From Paraburkholderia sp. BCC1885 (GTDB taxonomy: Bacteria > Pseudomonadota > Gammaproteobacteria > Burkholderiales > Burkholderiaceae), in contig NZ_CAAJGM010000241.1 of assembly GCF_900996235.1 (NCBI RefSeq), positions 186,001-250,000 on the forward strand: a stretch of DNA of 64,000 nt, read 5' to 3'. This document shows, piece by piece, positions 59,227 to 64,000 of this stretch. Both the position numbers and the translations under genes were made by a program. Positions within the stretch are counted from its first letter, which is position 1; every line of letters starts with the position of its first letter. The notes beneath the pieces were generated by a model. That model was not told the origin of the DNA. It did no database searches and saw nothing but the letters and a program-made list of their open reading frames with translations.

Positions 59227-60131
59227 TACACGTCCCACGGCGGCGGCTCACCGAAAGCATCCGCCAGATACTCGATGAATCGCCGCACCTTGGATGGGAC
59301 GTAGCGCGCAGTCGGATAGACGGCATGAACCGTTAGTTCAGGGGCCCGGTATTCGGGCAACAGCACCGTCAGGTCGCCGGTGCGGATATGCGGTCCAAAA
59401 ACAAAGGTCGGGCCATATGCGACGCCCAACCCGGCAAGCGTCGCCGATAGCAGCATCTGCATGTTGTTCGCCTGCATGCGGTATGGCCCGTCGATGGTAT
59501 GCACGCGCCCCTCTGCGTCGCTCAATGTCCACTCAGGTATCGAAACCGCTTCGCTAAAGGCCAGGCGCGGCGCGCGCTGCAAATCCTCCGGCGTGAGCGG
59601 TACGCCCTCGCGCCCGATAAACGCCGGAGAAGCGCAGACGGTCATCCGGCATGGCGCAAGGCGCCGTGCGACGAGTTGAGAGTCGGGCAAGCGGCCAATG
59701 CGAATCGCCACATCGATGCCGTTGTTCTGCAGATCGACATAACGATCGTCAAGCGACACCTCGATGTTCACGTTGGGGTGATTCTCGAGGTAGCGCGCGA
59801 CGACGTCGCCCATATGCAGCGCCCCGAACGTCACGGGCGCGGCCACACGCAACGTCCCGCGCGCCGTGCTGTGTGCATCGCTCGCTTCGCTGTCGGCGTC
59901 GTCCAGTTCATCGAGAATCCGCTTGCAGCGCAGGTAATAGGCGCGGCCGGCATCGGTCAAGCTAAGGCTGCGCGTACTCCGCTGCAACAAGCGCACATTG
60001 AGCTGCGCCTCCAGCGCGCCCAGATATTTACCCGCCATTGATGCCGACAACCCAAAGCGCCTGCCGGCCGCCACGAGACTCCCTTCGTCCACTGCGGCGA
60101 CAAATACGGAAATGCTCGCGAAACGATCCAT
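59223..60131 (-). CDS. LysR-family transcriptional regulator
   Basis: A 302-residue LTTR: DRFASISVFVAAVDEGSLVAAGRRFGLSASMAGKYLGALEAQLNVRLLQRSTRSLSLTDAG is the helix-turn-helix. GTLRVAAPVTFGALHMGDVVARYLENHPNVNIEVSLDDRYVDL is the effector part of the CrgA/AaeR-like group. It overlaps the serine hydrolase by four bases tail to tail and diverges from an alpha/beta hydrolase at 60266, the likely target. Confidence 0.93.
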   Translation of the reverse strand: MDRFASISVFVAAVDEGSLVAAGRRFGLSASMAGKYLGALEAQLNVRLLQRSTRSLSLTDAGRAYYLRCKRILDELDDADSEASDAHSTARGTLRVAAPVTFGALHMGDVVARYLENHPNVNIEVSLDDRYVDLQNNGIDVAIRIGRLPDSQLVARRLAPCRMTVCASPAFIGREGVPLTPEDLQRAPRLAFSEAVSIPEWTLSDAEGRVHTIDGPYRMQANNMQMLLSATLAGLGVAYGPTFVFGPHIRTGDLTVLLPEYRAPELTVHAVYPTARYVPSKVRRFIEYLADAFGEPPPWDVY

Positions 60132-60265
60132 GACGCACCCATTCGATAGTTTGACGATCGACTGATGATAAGGGATGCGGGATTATCGCGCTCGACGATC
60201 CAATTTACCATCGCTTCATGGTCCGGAAACGGCATCGTATCAACGGAAAAAGAGGGAGCGTTGCA

Positions 60266-61054
60266 ATGAAAATCGTATCGAATGGCGTTCAGATCCACGT
60301 CGAAGATCACGGCGGCGGCCTACCCGCCATCGTGTTTTTGCATTACTGGGGCGGTTCATCGCGCACATGGAGCGACGTCATTGCGGCACTGCCGCAGACG
60401 TACCGCACGGTTGCCCTCGATCATCGCGGCTGGGGACAGTCCGACGCTCCTGCCAGCGGCTACGCGCTCGCCGATTTCGCCGACGACGCTCAATGTGTCA
60501 TCGACACGCTGCAGCTTCAGCAATTCGTTTTGGTAGGGCATTCGATGGGCGGCAAAATCGCACAACTGCTGGCATCGCGCCGTCCCGCTGGATTGAAAGG
60601 GCTGGTGATGGTTGCGCCCTCGCCGCCGGTGCCACTGGATCTTCCGCCAGAGGTGCGGGCGCAGATGGAGAACGCCTATACGTCTCGTGCTTCGGTGGAA
60701 GCGAGCATCGATCAGATGCTTACCGCTCGCACGCTAAGCCCGGCTAATCGTGAGCAGGTTATCGTGGACAGCCTGCGCGGCGCCCCTCAGGCCAAGCTGG
60801 CATGGCCGGCCTACGCCAGCCGCGAGGACATCACCCGTGAGGTCGCGGCGATCGATGTGCCTGCTATTGTCATCGCCGGCGAACTGGATCGCGTAGACAG
60901 CGTCGACACGTTGCGTACACAACTGCTTCCCCACATTCCGCAGACTCGCATGCATGTGGTGCCGGGCACAGGTCACCTGTCGCCGCTCGAAGCGTCGCAC
61001 GAGGTGGCCGCTCTCATTCGGGATTTTGTCGATTCGCTTAGGCTTGCAAACTAA
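60266..61054 (+). CDS. Alpha/beta hydrolase
   Basis: A 262-residue cytoplasmic hydrolase from ATG 60266 (GGGAG 7 nt upstream). FLHYWGGSSRTWSDVI replaces the usual HGxxG oxyanion loop with HYWGG. LVGHSMGGKIAQLLASRRP holds the nucleophile Ser, GELDRVDSV the acid and GTGHLSPLEASHEV the His. It resembles small-molecule esterases and C-C hydrolases. It diverges from a LysR gene. Confidence 0.9.
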   Translation: MKIVSNGVQIHVEDHGGGLPAIVFLHYWGGSSRTWSDVIAALPQTYRTVALDHRGWGQSDAPASGYALADFADDAQCVIDTLQLQQFVLVGHSMGGKIAQLLASRRPAGLKGLVMVAPSPPVPLDLPPEVRAQMENAYTSRASVEASIDQMLTARTLSPANREQVIVDSLRGAPQAKLAWPAYASREDITREVAAIDVPAIVIAGELDRVDSVDTLRTQLLPHIPQTRMHVVPGTGHLSPLEASHEVAALIRDFVDSLRLAN

Positions 61055-61132
61055 AATCACGCTCGCCGCACGGCGGTCAGATCGGAGACATCGAAGACGA
61101 TCGACGCGACCCCCGGCGGCGAGCGTCGCCTC

Positions 61133-62272
61133 TTAAAACCGATGCCGCATCCCCACGCCTACCAATACTTGCTCATTCGTCGACGAGGGCGTCTGTCCGC
61201 TGATATCGGCCGTGAGTCCCGAGCCGTCACTGTTAATGTGCTGATAACTGGCTTGCACATACAGGTCCGTGCGTTTGGAGAGGAAGTAGTCGGTCTGCAC
61301 CGACACTTCCTGCCACTTCGGATGATGCTCGCCGCTCGCCGTAGAAAGCGCGGCGTCCGTATAGGTGTATTCGCCGATCAGCTTGAGCGTCGGGCTTAAC
61401 GAATAACTCGCGTTCACTTCATAGTTATTGAAGCTCGCGCCCTGGCCGTTCTCCGTGAGGCCTAGGCTATTGGCGCCGTTGATCGTGTCGAGCCCACCCA
61501 ATTGTGTCCGCGTCCAGACGAAGCCGAATCTCGCCGCGCCGACGAGGTAGTTCACGCCCGCGCCATAGGTGCGTTGCAGTGCCGCGACGAAACTGCGATC
61601 CGTCAAGGTCAACGCGCCATTCGTGTTGCTGCTGCCACCGTTGTTCGCCTGCAGATAACCCGCAGCGAACCTGAACGGCCCGGCGTCGTAAGCAGCTCCA
61701 AAGCTGTACAGGCGGTTGTCGTCGAAGCCGCCTGCTTCGTCCGAGAAACCATACAGCGCGCCGAAACGCAGCCCCTCGTATGGCGTACTGGTGAACTTCA
61801 CCGCATTATTGACGCGGAATGAGTTATTCAGGTTGTCGTTATCGAACGGATGCGCGGAAAAATTATTGCCGCCTGGCCGAATGCCCGTAAAGCTGAGCGG
61901 CGCAACATAGTCCACCACCGAGTCGTACTGACGGCCAAACGTCACCGAGCCCAAACGGTTATTCAAAAGTCCCACATACGCCTGATAGCCGAACTCGCGG
62001 CCACCCTGACGCAGCGTGCCGTTGGTCACGCTAAAGCCATTTTCGAGCTGAAAGATCGCCTTGTTGCCGCCGCCCAGATCTTCGGATCCAGCGAAACCCC
62101 AATGACTTCCGGTTACGTTGCCGCTGCCCGTTTGCCATTGCGCGCTACCCTTCGCATTGTTGGTATACGAAAGCCCCGCGTCGATCACCCCGTAAAGCGT
62201 CACGCTCGATTGTGCCTGCGCCCCGCAGGCGTACACCGCCGCGCAAGCGGCCATGACCAGTGTCTTCTTCAT
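61133..62272 (-). CDS. Outer-membrane porin, Burkholderia OmpC-like
   Basis: A 379-residue precursor from ATG 62272 with AGGA upstream. MKKTLVMAACAAVYACGAQA is the signal peptide and QSSVTLYGVIDAGLSYTNNA the first strand. GRQYDSVVDYVAPLSFTG marks the constriction loop, and VLVGVGMRHRF ends in Phe. It is a trimeric general porin, paralogous to the one at 20634. It lies downstream of the ABC importer genes on the same strand, with a 137-bp gap. Confidence 0.95.
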   Translation of the reverse strand: MKKTLVMAACAAVYACGAQAQSSVTLYGVIDAGLSYTNNAKGSAQWQTGSGNVTGSHWGFAGSEDLGGGNKAIFQLENGFSVTNGTLRQGGREFGYQAYVGLLNNRLGSVTFGRQYDSVVDYVAPLSFTGIRPGGNNFSAHPFDNDNLNNSFRVNNAVKFTSTPYEGLRFGALYGFSDEAGGFDDNRLYSFGAAYDAGPFRFAAGYLQANNGGSSNTNGALTLTDRSFVAALQRTYGAGVNYLVGAARFGFVWTRTQLGGLDTINGANSLGLTENGQGASFNNYEVNASYSLSPTLKLIGEYTYTDAALSTASGEHHPKWQEVSVQTDYFLSKRTDLYVQASYQHINSDGSGLTADISGQTPSSTNEQVLVGVGMRHRF

Positions 62273-62409
62273 GTGTGTCCTGAAGTTTCTATTGAAGGCC
62301 GCCCGTGCGCGCGCCAAAGCGACGCCACGCTGACGGGCGTCGTCGGTACGGCATAAGCGGCATGAAAGGGGCTGGCTGGGCCGTGTGGTTAACGGCTGGC
62401 GATGCCCGT

Positions 62410-63219
62410 CTAAGCGACGAGTCCGTCGATCAGAACTTGATGGTGGCCGCGCGAGCAGGGCTCGATACGCGCGGCGACACCGAATACCTGGCCGAGGGTC
62501 GCAGGCGTGACGACTTCGGACGGCGGCCCGAAGCGCACGATGCGCCCCTTGTGCAGCAACATTGCGCATTCGCATGCGCGCATTGCCGCGTTGATATCGT
62601 GCAGGACGACTACGGTTACGATGCCGCTTTCGCGCGTGACGTCGCGCAGCACCTGCATCACCTGAAACTGATGATTCAGATCGAGCGCCGATAGCGGCTC
62701 GTCGAGCAGCAGGACCTGCGGGTCGCGCACGAGTGCCTGCGCGATACCGACCAGTTGCCGCTGACCGCCTGAGAGTTCATCGAGCGAACGCGAAGCGAGA
62801 TCGTCAATGCCCAGCTTGCGCAAAATGCCATGAGCGTGAATGAGATCGTCGCCATGCGCGGCGTGCGGCGCCGCGGCGCCATATCCGCGCGTCGCGCGGC
62901 ACGCCACCAATACGGATTCCAATACCTGCAGATGCACACCTGCGGGCAATGCTTGCGGCAAATAGACCACACTGTGCGAACGGGCGCTCGCCGCCGAGAG
63001 AGCGAGCGTTTCGCCGTCGAGAGAAAGCGAGCCTTGATGAACCCGTGTCAGACCGGCCAACGCACGCAGCAGGGTGGATTTGCCGCTGCCGTTGGGACCC
63101 AGCAACGCGGTGATCCGACCGCGCGGCAGCGGCCCTGCTTCGAGCGAAGTCAGAACCTGGCGCTTGTCGTAGCGCACGCTCAAGTCGTGGATGCAGAGGC
63201 CGTTCGTCCCTTCGTTCAT
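62410..63219 (-). CDS. ABC importer ATPase, FecE-like
   Basis: A 269-residue ATPase. LLGPNGSGKSTLLRALAG is Walker A, LDELSGGQRQLVGIAQALVRDPQVLLLDEPLSALD covers the signature and Walker B, and VVLHDINAAMRAC the switch His. Similarity to iron-siderophore, haem and B12 importers is shown by the FecCD-type permease just upstream. Its ATG overlaps the permease stop as ATGA, so the two are translationally coupled. The binding protein is probably beyond the window. Confidence 0.93.
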   Translation of the reverse strand: MNEGTNGLCIHDLSVRYDKRQVLTSLEAGPLPRGRITALLGPNGSGKSTLLRALAGLTRVHQGSLSLDGETLALSAASARSHSVVYLPQALPAGVHLQVLESVLVACRATRGYGAAAPHAAHGDDLIHAHGILRKLGIDDLASRSLDELSGGQRQLVGIAQALVRDPQVLLLDEPLSALDLNHQFQVMQVLRDVTRESGIVTVVVLHDINAAMRACECAMLLHKGRIVRFGPPSEVVTPATLGQVFGVAARIEPCSRGHHQVLIDGLVA

Positions 63220-64000
63220 CCCATCTGCCCCTGTGAGCGCACCACAATGCCGAGAAACAGCGGAATGCCCACCAATGCCGTGACAATCCCGACCGGAATC
63301 AGCACGCCCGGAATGATCAGCTTGGATGCAATGGACGCCAGCGATAACGTCAGCGCGCCGATCAACATGCTGCCCGGCAGATAGAAGCGATGGTCCTCGC
63401 CGAACAGGGTGCGCGCGATATGCGGCGCAATCAATCCAACAAAGCCGATCGTGCCGACGAACGACACCGCAAGCGCGGACAACACCGACACGCGCAGCAG
63501 CGTCGAAAGCCGCAGACGCCGCACGTCGATGCCGAAACTGGCCGCGCGGTCCTCGCCGAGTCGCAAGGCGGTCAGGGTCCACGCGTTGCGCATCGATAGC
63601 GGCAGCGCTAGCGCGAGAGCAATCGCCAGTACGCTGATCTTGGGCCAGTCGGAGCGGGCCAGTGAACCGAGCGTCCAGAACACGAGTCCCTGAAGGGCAT
63701 CAGCCGAGGCCATGAACTGCATCAACGAAACGAGCGCATGAAAGGCGAACACGAGTGCGATGCCGAGCAATACGACGCCTGCGGTGTTCATGCCACGCCA
63801 GCGCGCAACCGAATCGAGCAGCAGCGCGGAAAGCAGCGCAAACACGAAGGCATTTGCAGAGACAATCCACGTCTGCGATACGCCCGGAATCGCGACGTCC
63901 AGCACAATCGCCAGCGACGCGCCAAATGCGGCCGCCGCCGACACACCCAGCGTATAAGGGCTCGCGAGCGGATTGTTGAGGATGGTCTGCATTTCCGCGC
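63216..64000 (-). CDS. FecCD-type ABC importer permease (5' end beyond window)
   Basis: The frame stays open to the right edge, giving at least 261 codons. MQTILNNPLASPYTLGVSAAAAFGASLAI is the conserved FecCD internal segment, so about 60-80 N-terminal residues are missing. GFVGLIAPHIARTLFGEDHRFYLPGSMLIGALTLSLAS contains the coupling-helix region, and GIPLFLGIVVRSQG the end. It transports a chelated metal, haem or cobalamin across the inner membrane; the ligand cannot be told. Confidence 0.92.
   Translation of the reverse strand, partial: AEMQTILNNPLASPYTLGVSAAAAFGASLAIVLDVAIPGVSQTWIVSANAFVFALLSALLLDSVARWRGMNTAGVVLLGIALVFAFHALVSLMQFMASADALQGLVFWTLGSLARSDWPKISVLAIALALALPLSMRNAWTLTALRLGEDRAASFGIDVRRLRLSTLLRVSVLSALAVSFVGTIGFVGLIAPHIARTLFGEDHRFYLPGSMLIGALTLSLASIASKLIIPGVLIPVGIVTALVGIPLFLGIVVRSQGQMG

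Noticed and set aside
1..64000. CRISPR arrays, tRNA or rRNA genes, and intact insertion sequences
   Set aside because: No regularly spaced repeats, no cloverleaf-like sequence and no complete transposase gene with paired ends were seen.

Overview
The window looks like chromosomal DNA of a Burkholderiaceae bacterium, most likely Paraburkholderia or Burkholderia sensu lato. GC is high throughout. Two porins start with the typical QSSVTLYG segment after the signal peptide. There are three DUF4148 proteins, an adjacent DUF2844/DUF3443 pair, and many LysR, GntR, TetR and HxlR regulators. The species is inferred. There are no rRNA or tRNA genes, no CRISPR array and no intact insertion sequence.

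Layout. 1-4.7 kb: a lactonase-family propeller (cut by the window edge) diverges from an MFS anion symporter; an Ldh2-type dehydrogenase and a GntR regulator with two winged helices follow, together suggesting sugar-acid use. 4.8-14 kb: a methyltransferase, a small alpha+beta barrel protein, a TetR regulator with an aldo/keto reductase and NmrA-like reductase, a haloperoxidase-type hydrolase, a LysR/SnoaL pair, a FrnE-like DsbA protein and an atypical SDR. 14-17 kb is a scar zone with an IS5-type transposase remnant, a truncated GNAT and a frameshifted AraC piece. 17-22 kb: a GST, a Tat-exported MmgE/PrpD protein, its divergent GntR and a porin.

22-31.5 kb is an accessory stretch of exported alpha/beta hydrolases, NmrA-like proteins, HxlR and GlxA regulators and several broken genes. 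It contains a perfect 41-bp palindrome between HxlR and a frameshifted NmrA gene. 31.6-37 kb carries dinB with a LexA box and two cyclic-di-GMP enzymes. 38-41 kb is a LysR-controlled pair (HCCA-isomerase-like and CmcJ/NvfI-like) with two matching T-N11-A sites. 41-45 kb holds a microprotein, an SDR, a degenerate HD-GYP/LuxR fusion and a hydrolase ending in a strong terminator.

45-52 kb is an envelope and stress section: SYLF lipoprotein, CsbD, three DUF4148 proteins around an OmpR-type regulator lacking phosphorylation residues, and DUF2844/DUF3443. 52-64 kb: LplT, a beta-hydroxyacid dehydrogenase, a class A beta-lactamase with an altered KTG motif, a TPR/ATP-grasp fusion, a serine hydrolase, a LysR with a hydrolase, a second porin and an iron-type ABC importer running off the edge.

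No single complete new system stands out. The best leads are the HxlR palindrome, the LysR operator pair, the TPR/ATP-grasp protein, the DUF3443 protein with two aspartic-protease-like motifs, the beta-lactamase with RPG in place of KTG, and the Tat-exported PrpD homologue. Many other reading frames here are antisense shadows of GC-rich genes and were left out.
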